A stretch of DNA of 62,186 bases from Thalassobacillus sp043497085 (lineage in GTDB: Bacteria; Bacillota; Bacilli; Bacillales; Halobacillaceae). Positions within the stretch are counted from its first letter, which is position 1; the number at the start of each line of letters is the position of its first letter. The notes beneath the pieces are model-generated. The model saw only the letters and a program-made list of their open reading frames with translations, did not search any database and had not been told where the DNA came from. The DNA lies in assembly GCA_043497085.1 (NCBI GenBank), contig JBIEKI010000021.1; one strand, 5' to 3'. A program made the position numbers and the translations under genes. Below, piece by piece: positions 9,601-17,333 of this stretch.

Positions 9601-10133
9601 CTTGGGAGCCGCCGAGTGGATGGGAGGAATGTTGGGAGGAATTTTCCAATATAACTTGGATGTATATGGATGGTAAGAGCTATGCTGATATCGCCAGAAT
9701 ATATCTTCAGGTTGATGGAGCTATAGATTCTTCAAGATCAGCCGGAAAACATATACCAGACACTATAGCCCTAGTTAAAAAGCAAATAGCAAAAATTTCA
9801 ACCTATGCTGGTCTTCTATTAGCAACTATAGAGGAAGTGTTCTTTGAAAATGAACCCCTTCCTTTTAACTTGAACGTTCTTCCATTAGCAATTAAGAACG
9901 GGCTAAAAGATCATTCCACTTTTTATTGGTTTAATTATGGAATGAGAAACAGAATTGTAGCCCATACATTAGGGGCTACCTTTCCATTGGAGGAATTTGA
10001 AGATGAGGAAACTTCCATAAAGGAAGTCCAGCATCTAAAAAGGAACTGGCTTTATAACGAATCGGCTTTACTACCATTCGTTGCAAATTATGACATCTTG
10101 GAAGCTGCAAAAATGATATTAAAAAATTCATAA
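6636..10133 (+). CDS. HamB-like superfamily 2 DExH helicase of Hachiman-type defence
   Basis: An 1165-residue helicase. Walker A (LPTGSGKSF, about residues 350-358), the DECH box (IFDECHLL, about 455-462), motif III-like LMSAML and motif VI (AIGRAGRAG, about 760-768) are all seen. The catalytic core is flanked by about 340 N-terminal and 400 C-terminal residues of unassigned sequence. It directly follows the HamA-like gene and the pair ends in a hairpin terminator. In Hachiman systems HamB senses and translocates on DNA and holds HamA in check. The pair stands between attL and the integrase, an unusual place for cargo. Confidence 0.75.
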   Translation: MFDNYSLLLFNNLPSLPELDIDITRRLLSRAYLYSIKMQLGLVQDEFRTVDIEVSEEEMDRLEEEMLSESSKFFQEYYYGLRRLGDTLESSAIFDENEDEYSVKAAAFVGAESLSLLATILGQEDEKELLFSNEYIYTRIEAAMLFMISGYDANAQTEINDAVKALSNQGDYDVENNTYKIEYWCLHNLFALITNKLWEVDKRKPVLKHDSKKKTLKNLIEENKIQMYSLIGESIVSYVEWLVGEDNEGLNNGLSLLAKVNQTSHKNKYSLFPEIYHLSKVLMVMVNHSSKRALLHNTLKRENESKEFREYLKGRAKGDSLVNSRPFIWESAKEFIDKCLPGPSKHTIVNLPTGSGKSFIAELALTQSLSKGWILYLAPTNALVHQIKRDLRKSLRFYGDIPIRTFVGGDEYTKLDNEFLDERDNANKFVAVMTPEKCAMSLRINPEVFKYCSLCIFDECHLLGEGVRGASVDLVLGQILSISHDIKFVLMSAMLNNPNDLAAWLTKVTSDDSQISSILWKPTRSIRGAVGVEYSSYLETKEIAKVNLNSKPRHRKNEKFEPKLSILYSLSGVWQQDVNDYSLIKTNVNAKYTLSRRKYNDKWIYHSDADSWVNATSKSLGFELATKGIPTIVFIPTNRHYPFVLARNLNLKTTESDLGVYQQKLLMLAEKELGTNSEVKNLLASRIGVHSSYMLESEKEAVEQSFINKEVKLLFATGTLAQGLNLPSVAVVIAGTRVGDAREAHTIESQMRSKALILNAIGRAGRAGFSNQSFSIIVPNTPIAYKEDENDITRATSTIDVLSEQDASIVVKSPLENFLDNIINGTIQADRASLDELTIMSMLTADNEQDEAEKNKAIISRTYAAATMRHQMDEKELIAATMAITEIKKEFLEKANAPEWLVRVARKSGFDFFTTNLFIKIAEDVVPLSKKTEVVEWSIEEWKNILFKCMEKLPPHYIQNILPETATQKPTFINKMVKLIGGNPEKDLSWEPPSGWEECWEEFSNITWMYMDGKSYADIARIYLQVDGAIDSSRSAGKHIPDTIALVKKQIAKISTYAGLLLATIEEVFFENEPLPFNLNVLPLAIKNGLKDHSTFYWFNYGMRNRIVAHTLGATFPLEEFEDEETSIKEVQHLKRNWLYNESALLPFVANYDILEAAKMILKNS

Positions 10134-10134
10134 A

Positions 10135-10172
10135 AATGAGAGTATTCGATTTGAAGTCGGATACTCTCATTT
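10135..10172. terminator. Bidirectional terminator between hamB-like gene and integrase
   Basis: An 11-bp stem (AATGAGAGTAT/ATACTCTCATT) lies between the convergent helicase and integrase genes. Confidence 0.8.
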
Positions 10173-10190
10173 ATTACGAGTATTCCATCT

Positions 10191-11363
10191 TTATTCCAAT
10201 GCACCTCTCATTAGTTCACCAAACTTTTCTGCAGCTCTTTGCTCCATATCTTTTGTTATATGAGCGTAAATGTTCATAGTTGTATTAATATCGCCGTGTC
10301 CTAATCTTTGCTGAATTTCTTTGGTACCTACTCCTGCTTCAATTAAGAGAGAGGTATGGGTGTGCCTGAAGGAATGAGGAGTAACTTTTTTTTCGATCCT
10401 GCTAAGCTTTAAAAGCCTTCTCATTCGATTTTCAACAGTCTTTATAAAATCGGGATAACCAGGGTTATTAATTTCTTTTGCAAAAACAAATCCAAAGTCA
10501 TTGTACTGATCTCCGAGAGCCATCTTAATTTCTTTTTGGTAAGTTAAGTGTTTCTTCAACTCACTCATCACTTGCTTGTCCATTTTTAACGTCCGTATAG
10601 ATCCTCTTGTTTTGGGAGTGAGTAACTGATAATCTTTTGTATTATTATTCGGATTATAATAGGTTTTTGTAATACGAATGGATTCATTAATAAAGTTCAC
10701 ATCACTCCATTTAAGTGCCAGCATTTCTCCTACACGCAAGCCACTATAGGCAAGGGTAAGAAACATAATAAAATCTCTATCTAATCCTTTTTCCTTAGCT
10801 GTTTTTAAGAAAGTTATTAGTTCATTCTTCTCTAGAAATTTTATTATCTCTTCATTCTGTTCAATTTCTTCCACTGTTTCAATTCTTTTTGGAATTTTTG
10901 CGAACTCACTTGGATTTATTTTAATAAGATTATATTCTAGAGCCTTCTTAAATAACATTCGGCCAGTAGTATGGATCCCATCCATGGTATTATGGGCGTA
11001 TCCTTTTTCGTGTAGGTTATCAAGAAATGCTTGATAGTGTTTCCTTGTAACATCAGATAGCTTCATTTTCGAAAAATATCTTCTGAAATGCTTTAATTCT
11101 TTAGTACGTCCCCGATGTGAGCTAACCTTAGAATTTTTCGCATAGAAATTCAGCCAATCATCTGCGAATTCGTTGAGAGTGATATTGTTTTCTTCAACAT
11201 AGGTTCCTTCCCTTACCTCCCTTTCTAATTCCTCTGCTTCAATTCTTGCATCAGTTTTTCTAGTGAAACCACCATTAGACTTTGTTTTTCTTTTTCCGGT
11301 GACTGGATCCAGCCATTCCACTTGATAGGACCACTTGTTACCTCTTTTTCTTATATAAGCCAT
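10191..11363 (-). CDS. int: Tyrosine recombinase (site-specific integrase)
   Basis: A 390-residue integrase of the phage/ICE type: N-terminal AP2-like arm-binding domain (MAYIRKRGNKWSYQVEW), SAM-like core-binding domain, then the catalytic domain. The catalytic residues are seen: Arg in YSGLRVGEMLALKW, His-x-x-Arg in HSFRHTHTSLL, His in LGHGDINTTMNIYAH and the Tyr in the same motif. The start at 11363 follows GGGAGGTAAAACT; a five-residue longer reading has no ribosome site. It would recombine the groEL-end core sites. It is probably transcribed with the ImmA-like gene upstream. Confidence 0.93.
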   Translation of the reverse strand: MAYIRKRGNKWSYQVEWLDPVTGKRKTKSNGGFTRKTDARIEAEELEREVREGTYVEENNITLNEFADDWLNFYAKNSKVSSHRGRTKELKHFRRYFSKMKLSDVTRKHYQAFLDNLHEKGYAHNTMDGIHTTGRMLFKKALEYNLIKINPSEFAKIPKRIETVEEIEQNEEIIKFLEKNELITFLKTAKEKGLDRDFIMFLTLAYSGLRVGEMLALKWSDVNFINESIRITKTYYNPNNNTKDYQLLTPKTRGSIRTLKMDKQVMSELKKHLTYQKEIKMALGDQYNDFGFVFAKEINNPGYPDFIKTVENRMRRLLKLSRIEKKVTPHSFRHTHTSLLIEAGVGTKEIQQRLGHGDINTTMNIYAHITKDMEQRAAEKFGELMRGALE

Positions 11364-11385
11364 AGTTTTACCTCCCATTTAAATA

Positions 11386-11883
11386 TTAAGTTATAAAATG
11401 GTTTTTGACTGGTACAATAGGACGTCTCATTATTTTCTCCAGGCGTTCTTGGCACACATTTAACGGAATTTTAAAATCTTGAGACCATTGATTAATAATT
11501 TCAGGGTCACTCAACGTGTACTCTTTAATCATGTGGTAGGGTAGCGAGGCGTATAGAGTGAAGTGCCTGGCATCTCTTTCTTGAAGCTCATAAAAATCTT
11601 TAGGCATTATTAGCTGCCGGCCGGCATGCCTTAATGCATGGCAAAGCTCATGGAAGAATTGCTCTCGTTGGTGGATCTGGGGAAGGCGGCTATCTAAGAC
11701 AATTTCTTGAAACTTCCCTACTTTCATATAACTAGCTTGAGTTGGTCTGCATTTAACAAAGATTTGATTTTCCAATCCAATTTTATGAACACTTAAGTCA
11801 GTTGGTATTGTAAAATTGCGAATTTTATACCACTGAGTAATAAGGTCTTCAAGAGTTGTGGTTGTGTAGTAAGGAAATCTCAT
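11386..11883 (-). CDS. immA: ImmA/IrrE-family metallopeptidase
   Basis: A 165-residue protein with the zinc-binding HExxH motif (FFHELCHALRHAG, about residues 70-82). In ICEBs1 and related phages ImmA cleaves the ImmR repressor after an SOS signal, releasing the element. The start at 11883 follows AAGGAAGGTGATT. It lies upstream of int in the same transcript; the ImmR-like repressor gene is 2.4 kb away at 14290, so the usual immR-immA operon has been split. The symbol is by analogy. Confidence 0.8.
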   Translation of the reverse strand: MRFPYYTTTTLEDLITQWYKIRNFTIPTDLSVHKIGLENQIFVKCRPTQASYMKVGKFQEIVLDSRLPQIHQREQFFHELCHALRHAGRQLIMPKDFYELQERDARHFTLYASLPYHMIKEYTLSDPEIINQWSQDFKIPLNVCQERLEKIMRRPIVPVKNHFIT

Positions 11884-11905
11884 ACTAATCACCTTCCTTA
11901 CAAGC

Positions 11906-11934
11906 ATTATACGAACATATGTTTGGTTAATCAA
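11906..11934 (-). promoter_or_regulatory. Promoter of immA-int with LexA-type box in the spacer
   Basis: Read leftward: TTGATT (11934-11929), a 17-bp spacer, TATAAT (11911-11906). Inside the spacer (11912-11925) lies CGAACATATGTTTG, which agrees with the Bacillus LexA consensus CGAACRNRYGTTYC at 13 of 14 positions. A bound LexA would block RNA polymerase. Confidence 0.75.
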
Positions 11935-12025
11935 TATTTATATCTAAATTATGTATTTTGCTATATTCTGGAATAAATACTTCCTGCAAAACTCAACCTT
12001 GTTACCATACATGATGGAATTAAGT

Positions 12026-12033
12026 GGTATAAT
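12026..12033 (+). promoter_or_regulatory. Extended -10 promoter of the GTPase gene
   Basis: TGGTATAAT (TGn plus a perfect -10) lies about 90 bp upstream of the GTPase start. No good -35 box is seen at the right distance, as expected for an extended -10 promoter. Confidence 0.5.
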
Positions 12034-12126
12034 GAACTCAGACAAAAGGAAAAGTGTTCCATGTAAGTTCATCATCTTTACTTGAGATGCCTTTGTATCA
12101 AAATAATCTTTAGAGGAGGAGAAATT

Positions 12127-13371
12127 ATGGCTTTAGATAGAGATAAAATAAAACAGATTTGTGATTCTATTGAGGACATATTTGATTCAATTCCGATTAA
12201 TATGTCTGATAAGAATAAAGGATTAGTAAAGAAAATGGTATTAGGACCGGCAATAGAAGAAGTTAGGAAATTGGCAGAGGAAAGCAGACCTCCTGTATTG
12301 TTGTTTATGGGGAGAAGTGGGCATGGTAAGTCGTCACTAATTAATGCATTAACGGAAAAGTATGTAGCAGAAGTAAATGATATTGAACCAGAGACGGCTG
12401 TTGCTGAAGCGTATGTAGTAACTTTTGAGGAAACAAATTCTACTTGGAAAATTATAGATACTAGAGGTATTTTTGAAGCCACTGTACCTGAAAAAGCCAC
12501 AAGTAATGAAGATCCTGTAGAGCTTCTTAAAAGAAACATTATTGAAAGAAAACCAGATGTAATCTTTCACATTATTAACGCGAAAGAAGCTAGAAATATA
12601 TCTAATGATCTAGCTGTATTTAATGACATTATGGCAACGGTAAAGAGAGATATGAAAATACATATCCCAACGATGGTAATATTAAATCAGGTTGATTTAT
12701 TAGGTAAAAGGAAAGAATGGCCCCCTGAAGAATACCCAAGGAAAGCTGGTCAAATAGTAGATTTACAAGAGTATTTTTCCAAGAAAATTTTAGATGTTAA
12801 CAGTACACCTATTAACTCTAATTTCCCTATCTACGGCCTAAAAACAGAGCATGAGGTTTATGTAGGTATAATTCCTACCTGTGCTGAGGAAGATGATACC
12901 TGGAATATTGAAAATCTTAGACTATATATCGCTAAAAACCTTAAGGAAGAAGCGAGACTGGATTTTTTTCAAGCGATAAAAAGCAAAGAAAAATTAAAAG
13001 AAATTTCTTCTTCTCTGATTAAACGTTTTTCAAGTATTGCCGGTGGAATAGGTGCATTACCTTTTCCTGTTGGGGATATTGCTGTCCTAGTGCCAGTTCA
13101 GATGCTCATGATTGGAATAATAGCTGCATTATCAGGAAGAGAAGTATCAAAAGATACAGTGTATGAATATTTGGCCGCATCTGGAATAAATGTGGGTGTT
13201 GGTATTGGATTAAGAGAAGGTTTTAGACAGCTAAGTAAATTTGTACCTATTGGAGGGTCTGCTATCTCTGGAGGTATGGCATACACTGGTACATATGCAA
13301 TAGGTAAATCTGCAGAGGCTTATTTTTTCAATAAATCTATTGTTGGGCCCGAAGAATTTCAGGAGGGTTAA
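12127..13371 (+). CDS. P-loop GTPase with C-terminal DUF697-like hydrophobic domain
   Basis: A 414-residue TRAFAC-class GTPase. G1 is GRSGHGKSSLINAL (about residues 62-75), G3 is DTRG (about 117-120) and G4 is NQVD (about 191-194). The C-terminal 130 residues are hydrophobic and Gly-rich (GGIGALPFPVGD, then PVQMLMIGIIAAL), resembling the DUF697 domain of YcjF-type GTPases, and may insert into membrane. The ATG at 12127 follows GAGGAGGAG. The next gene is a DUF1643 protein. Role in the ICE is unknown; immunity or exclusion is conceivable but not shown. Confidence 0.75.
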   Translation: MALDRDKIKQICDSIEDIFDSIPINMSDKNKGLVKKMVLGPAIEEVRKLAEESRPPVLLFMGRSGHGKSSLINALTEKYVAEVNDIEPETAVAEAYVVTFEETNSTWKIIDTRGIFEATVPEKATSNEDPVELLKRNIIERKPDVIFHIINAKEARNISNDLAVFNDIMATVKRDMKIHIPTMVILNQVDLLGKRKEWPPEEYPRKAGQIVDLQEYFSKKILDVNSTPINSNFPIYGLKTEHEVYVGIIPTCAEEDDTWNIENLRLYIAKNLKEEARLDFFQAIKSKEKLKEISSSLIKRFSSIAGGIGALPFPVGDIAVLVPVQMLMIGIIAALSGREVSKDTVYEYLAASGINVGVGIGLREGFRQLSKFVPIGGSAISGGMAYTGTYAIGKSAEAYFFNKSIVGPEEFQEG

Positions 13372-13433
13372 GACAGAAATTAGTTAATATAGCAAATGCC
13401 ACACAACCTTGTTCATTTAAGGGGGATGGGAAT

Positions 13434-14177
13434 TTGAGAGTAATGTTTAATGGTATTTTAAATCTAAATAACAATGAGAGATATGAAGACTTTCAGAGTA
13501 AACTTAATGATTGGATAATTCAAAATGGATGGGAGCCCTCTAATGCGGGTGCGGTGGTTTTACCTGAGAGAAAATCTCCACCAGTTCGTGTAGGGTATGG
13601 CTCATCCGTATTTCATCCAGAGTATACCAATGGAGTTAATACACCTGAAGTAAACAAACGTTATTTCCTTAGTCGTACTTGGGATCCTGAATTACCTATA
13701 ATAACTACATTTATGATGAATCCCAGTGCTGCTGATGAGCTTTCCGGAGATACTACTGTGGACTTTCTAATTGATTTTGCAAAATACAATGGTTTTGGAA
13801 CATTATTCGTAATTAACACCAGCCCACTTATAAAGGGGAGTAAGACAGAAAAAGTAGATTTTCAAGAAGATGATTGCAATTTTTATTACATTGAATACGC
13901 AATTAATAATTCTGAAATAGTTGTTTTGGGTTGGGGGGAAAATGGTCAAAAATATGGCGTCCCTACATTAACATTTAACTATCCATTGCAAGAACTACTG
14001 GATAAAAATCATTTTAAACTTAAGGTATTTGATTATGGTAAAGAAAATTCTCGCTCTATATTTCCTAAACATCCTCGTCCTCAGGTAGTAAACCAAAGAT
14101 TCTCGGTTAATCATAAATTAATTCATGTTTCAGAAAATAAAAGGGATAAGTTATTACAAGGTTTTAATATCAAGTGA
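13434..14177 (+). CDS. DUF1643 domain protein
   Basis: A 247-residue soluble protein. The core reads FMMNPSAADELSGDTTVDF then FGTLFVINTSPL, which fits the DUF1643 signature (MLNPS-A-x-x-x-D-x-T ... G-x-x-VxN). The domain is common in phages and mobile elements but has no known activity. The TTG start lies after AAGGGGGATGGG. It follows the GTPase gene by 62 bp and ends in a terminator, so the two are likely co-transcribed. Confidence 0.75.
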   Translation: MRVMFNGILNLNNNERYEDFQSKLNDWIIQNGWEPSNAGAVVLPERKSPPVRVGYGSSVFHPEYTNGVNTPEVNKRYFLSRTWDPELPIITTFMMNPSAADELSGDTTVDFLIDFAKYNGFGTLFVINTSPLIKGSKTEKVDFQEDDCNFYYIEYAINNSEIVVLGWGENGQKYGVPTLTFNYPLQELLDKNHFKLKVFDYGKENSRSIFPKHPRPQVVNQRFSVNHKLIHVSENKRDKLLQGFNIK

Positions 14178-14210
14178 ATGTAAAATATGGATTGCATAGG
14201 TTATATTGCT

Positions 14211-14241
14211 GCATAGGGCTTCAAAAAAGGAGCTCTTTTTT
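14211..14241 (+). terminator. Terminator after the DUF1643 gene
   Basis: AGGGCT and AGCTCT form a six-bp stem with one G-U pair, followed by seven T. Confidence 0.6.
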
Positions 14242-14263
14242 TGTTGCTTATTAAGTATCATAT

Positions 14264-14288
14264 AAAAAAAGCATGCCTAATGACATGC
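14264..14288 (-). terminator. Terminator of the ImmR-like gene
   Basis: GCATG and CATGC form a short stem next to an A7 run, which is a U-run on the leftward transcript. It abuts the stop codon at 14290. Confidence 0.6.
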
Positions 14289-14289
14289 T

Positions 14290-14691
14290 CTATTTTCTGT
14301 CTTTCTCCTCAAGTTCCTTGGATCTCCTTAGCAAATATTGAAAGTAACTTTCCAATTCCCGGATTTGCTCTGGGCCCATAGCCTTCCATTTTTCTAAATC
14401 GAAAAATGCAGCATCTTCAATCCCATACTTATCCATGAGCTTATTTATTTCATTGATAGTATTGTATTCATTTTCTTTTGTTTCGTTTACTGTAGTCTCA
14501 GACCTACCTAATAAATAATCAATACTCACATCTAATGCATTAGCAAGACTAATAAGCATCTCATTTGAAGGTGTACTATAACCATTTTCGTAGTTACTAA
14601 TTGTACCCTTTGTCGTTTTAATTTTATTTGCTAATTCATTTTGAGTGAGTCCCTTGGTCTTTCTAGAATATTTAAGTCTTTGTGAGAGCAT
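14290..14691 (-). CDS. XRE-family repressor, ImmR-like
   Basis: A 133-residue regulator. The N-terminal HTH_3 domain (LKYSRKTKGLTQNELANKIKTTKGTISNYENG, in parts) occupies about residues 5-60, and a charged C-terminal tail follows. It is divergent from a second XRE gene, with four TACAAG-type palindromes between, the layout of the ImmR and phi105-repressor switch. It probably represses itself and the rightward genes, and would be the target of the ImmA-like protease. Confidence 0.85.
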   Translation of the reverse strand: MLSQRLKYSRKTKGLTQNELANKIKTTKGTISNYENGYSTPSNEMLISLANALDVSIDYLLGRSETTVNETKENEYNTINEINKLMDKYGIEDAAFFDLEKWKAMGPEQIRELESYFQYLLRRSKELEEKDRK

Positions 14692-14716
14692 TTTTAGTAT
14701 CCTTTCACTTTTTCAT

Positions 14717-14841
14717 GTACAAGATTATTGTACCATCTTTCTACTCATTTATAGATATTTTTAACTAAAGTACAAGAATCTTGTTTTATTTGTTGACATA
14801 CAAGAAACTTGTACATATACTTTAAGTACAAGTTATTCATA
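14717..14841. promoter_or_regulatory. Four operator-like palindromes between divergent regulators
   Basis: Related palindromes of the form TACAAG-AWW-CTTGTA occur at 14717-14733 (GTACAAGATTATTGTAC), 14771-14785 (TACAAGAATCTTGTT), 14799-14813 (TACAAGAAACTTGTA) and, as a half-site, 14827-14841. They overlap both promoters and are the likely binding sites of the ImmR-like repressor. A leftward promoter (TTGTAC, 16 bp, TATAAA) is read from 14775 to 14748. Confidence 0.8.
14793..14821 (+). promoter_or_regulatory. Rightward promoter of the ICE lysogeny switch
   Basis: TTGACA (14793-14798), 17 bp, TATACT (14816-14821). A near-perfect operator (14799-14813) fills the spacer, so the repressor would shut it off. 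Confidence 0.85.
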
Positions 14842-14857
14842 CTAAGGAGGTGAAATA

Positions 14858-15109
14858 ATGAGGAACAAACGTTTAAAAGAGGCAAGAATTCAAGCTAATT
14901 TGAGTCAAACTCAACTTTCTGAATGCTTGGGTTACAAGGGTAAACAAAGTGTAGCTAATTGGGAGAATGGATATTCAACACCCACTCTTAAAGTAGCTAT
15001 TTGTTTAGCAGAAGTTTTGGGAAAAGATGTCCATTATTTGTTTGGTCACAAAGTACAAGATACTCATACAAATAGCGCGAAATTAAATTTAATGAAAGAA
15101 AGGAAATGA
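14858..15109 (+). CDS. Small XRE-family DNA-binding protein
   Basis: An 83-residue protein that is mostly one HTH_3 domain (ARIQANLSQTQLSE, then KQSVANWENG). It is the first gene after the rightward promoter, with a strong AAGGAGGTG site. By position it resembles Cro-like or accessory regulators of ICEs and phages. Its operator may be the same set of palindromes. Confidence 0.85.
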   Translation: MRNKRLKEARIQANLSQTQLSECLGYKGKQSVANWENGYSTPTLKVAICLAEVLGKDVHYLFGHKVQDTHTNSAKLNLMKERK

Positions 15110-15114
15110 TTTAA

Positions 15115-15438
15115 TTGTTTGAAGCGAAATTACAACCTGAAGCTGATTTCAATAATAAGGTGTACGATATTTTTTATGAAATCGCAAAAAAAGCCCAAGA
15201 GGATGTGCAAAAAGAAACAGAGTTACCATACTTGTTAGATCGCAATAAATTAGCTAAATATGTCTTTAATGTAAGTGTACAGTCGTTAGACGCTCATATT
15301 TTAAGGCGAAAAGACTTTCCAAAGGTCCATGTTGGAGGACGGACACTTTATCCTAAAGATTTAGTAATAAACTGGATTAGAGAACATGTTGAGGTTTCTG
15401 ATCAAACAGCTCCAGAAAGAAACTTTGGCGTGATATAA
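15115..15438 (+). CDS. Excisionase-like winged-helix DNA-binding protein
   Basis: A 107-residue protein whose C-terminal half (LDRNKLAKYVFNVSVQSLD, then FPKVHVGGRTLYPKD) has the MerR/Xis-type helix-turn-helix-wing pattern used by excisionases and AlpA-like proteins. The start is TTG after AAAGGAAATG, six bases behind the XRE gene, so they are co-transcribed. Excisionase is the best guess because no other Xis candidate is seen. Confidence 0.6.
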   Translation: MFEAKLQPEADFNNKVYDIFYEIAKKAQEDVQKETELPYLLDRNKLAKYVFNVSVQSLDAHILRRKDFPKVHVGGRTLYPKDLVINWIREHVEVSDQTAPERNFGVI

Positions 15439-15492
15439 CTCTATAAATCTATCATATATTATCTAATTACAACTACTGGTACAAACCAAGGG

Positions 15493-16020
15493 GTGAGTCC
15501 AATTTATAATAGTAAGGCTGCAAATATCATGAAGAAAACAAGAAAAGGAATTAATAAAACACAGCAACAACTGGCAATTGACATGCTTCAATCTAGAGAG
15601 TATATCTCAAAGCAAGAAAGGGGAGAACGGAAGATTCCTCCTGTAACCACCAAATATTTTATAGAGAAATATAATAATCCGTGGCTAGCACTGGAAGCAG
15701 TTAATGAATATATCGGATGGGGGATTACACAGTTAGATAGCCCGAGAGCCAATAACGACAAATATTTTCTTCAGTTGTTACTTGAGAAAGAGTTAAAGGA
15801 AGCACTTGAAACCATTGCTCAAGTGAAATGGACGAAAGACGTCGATTTTATTCACTCTATGGAATTGCAAGATGTTCATAGATCTGCTGAGACAATGGCT
15901 AGTTTGGTTCACTTCTCAACTCTTTATTTAACAAGTTTATGTGAAACATATAATATCAGCTGGTTAAAATTGTGGAAAAAACATCATTCTGATTTAAAGA
16001 CATTGGGCTATCATTTTTAG
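15493..16020 (+). CDS. Phage-type XRE regulator
   Basis: A 175-residue protein with an N-terminal helix-turn-helix (ANIMKKTRKGINKTQQQLA, then SREYISKQERGERKIPP) and a helical remainder. Similar proteins occur in the early region of Bacillus phages and ICEs. The GTG start at 15493 is needed to keep the first helix, but its ribosome site (AAGGG) overlaps it, so the start is uncertain; ATG 15529 is the alternative. Confidence 0.65.
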   Translation: MSPIYNSKAANIMKKTRKGINKTQQQLAIDMLQSREYISKQERGERKIPPVTTKYFIEKYNNPWLALEAVNEYIGWGITQLDSPRANNDKYFLQLLLEKELKEALETIAQVKWTKDVDFIHSMELQDVHRSAETMASLVHFSTLYLTSLCETYNISWLKLWKKHHSDLKTLGYHF

Positions 16021-16051
16021 TAAATAGTTAGGTAAGAAAAGAGGTGAAAGT

Positions 16052-17071
16052 ATGCAGGGGTGGGTAAAGCTTCATAGGAAAATTCTCCATAGTGAAATTT
16101 TCGAAAATGAGAAGATGTTGAAAGTCTTTATATACTGTCTAACTAAATCTAGTCATAAAGATACTGAATCAAGAGTGGGGAGACAAAAGGTAGAAATTGA
16201 ACCTGGGCAATTCATATTTGGTAGAAAAAAAGCTGCGTCTGAGTTAAATATGACTGAATCCACCGTCCGTGATTATATAAGAACATTAGAAGAAGATGGT
16301 GTAATTACGGTTAAATCCACCAACAAATATAGTATCGTAACCGTTGATAACTGGGCACTTTATCAATCGAATGGTGAAGAGTATGACAACAAAACAACAG
16401 CAGATAAACATCAAAAAGACAGCTCCCCGACATCAGAAGGACAGCAAAAAGACACATACAAGAATGAACGAGAACTTAAAGAAGTTAAGAATGTAAAAGA
16501 ATTTATTACTACAACTACTTCTGAAGCCATGAATAGTGAGGCCGTTCAATTTTATCAAAACAATATCGGAGTATTAAGTCCTCATATTTCTAATGAAATA
16601 ACTGGATGGATCCAGGAGCTGGGCGATGAATTAACCATTAAAGCCATGAAACGTTCTTTGGAACGAAATAAGGTCTCATGGGGATATGTGAAGAGTATCC
16701 TTCAATCTTGGCTGAATAAAGGAATTAAAACCATTGAACAAGCTGAAGCTGAAGAGGTTGAACATAAAGATAGAATTCACCACAAACGCCAGTTTTCTAA
16801 AGTACCATCAAATCAGGAAGTAATACCTGAATGGTTTAATAACCGTAACAAACAAAAACAAAATGATAATAAAAAGCCAACCATTGAGGATATGGCCTTA
16901 ACAATTGAGTTAGGAATTAAGTTAAAAAGGTCCAGGGAGAGTATTCTTGAAGCGATTCATAACAGATATGATCTTTCCGAAGAAGATCTTGATGCTATTC
17001 GGGGAGGGGAAAGCTCAGCTAAAGACATTTTATTAAGCAAAACAAATATGAAAGTCGTAGGAGATCCATGA
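16052..17071 (+). CDS. DnaD-domain replication initiator / replisome organizer-like protein
   Basis: A 339-residue protein. Residues 1-110 form a winged helix (WVKLHRKILHSEIF ... AASELNMTESTVRDYIRTLEEDGVI) as in phage replisome organizers; residues about 165-230 are DnaD-like (AVQFYQNNIGVLSPHIS ... WGYVKSILQSWLNKG). The linker is charged and low in complexity. Such proteins bind an origin and recruit helicase for element replication. The start follows GAGGTGAAAGT. Confidence 0.8.
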   Translation: MQGWVKLHRKILHSEIFENEKMLKVFIYCLTKSSHKDTESRVGRQKVEIEPGQFIFGRKKAASELNMTESTVRDYIRTLEEDGVITVKSTNKYSIVTVDNWALYQSNGEEYDNKTTADKHQKDSSPTSEGQQKDTYKNERELKEVKNVKEFITTTTSEAMNSEAVQFYQNNIGVLSPHISNEITGWIQELGDELTIKAMKRSLERNKVSWGYVKSILQSWLNKGIKTIEQAEAEEVEHKDRIHHKRQFSKVPSNQEVIPEWFNNRNKQKQNDNKKPTIEDMALTIELGIKLKRSRESILEAIHNRYDLSEEDLDAIRGGESSAKDILLSKTNMKVVGDP

Positions 17072-17096
17072 CCTTATTTAAAAGGGAGTTGGTAAT

Positions 17097-17333
17097 ATGA
17101 AGACATCCGGCAAACATCGTTTAGCTTACTATGATATTTCATCACAAGCTGAAAACGTAAAAACTTTTGAAGGGAAAGTGTACAATGTTCACGGTCTTTG
17201 GGCGATAGATAGAAATGGTGCTGCTGAAAGGCTATCTAAAATCTATTATCGAATTCGAACTGTGAAAGACAAACATTTTAAAACAATTGCAAAAAGAAAA
17301 AATCCTATGAGTGAGCTGAAATCAGTAAGATAA
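17097..17333 (+). CDS. Small hypothetical protein
   Basis: A 78-residue basic protein, not recognised. It starts at ATG behind GGGAGTTGG, 26 bp after the DnaD-like gene, and is followed by a 411-bp non-coding stretch. Confidence 0.55.
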   Translation: MKTSGKHRLAYYDISSQAENVKTFEGKVYNVHGLWAIDRNGAAERLSKIYYRIRTVKDKHFKTIAKRKNPMSELKSVR

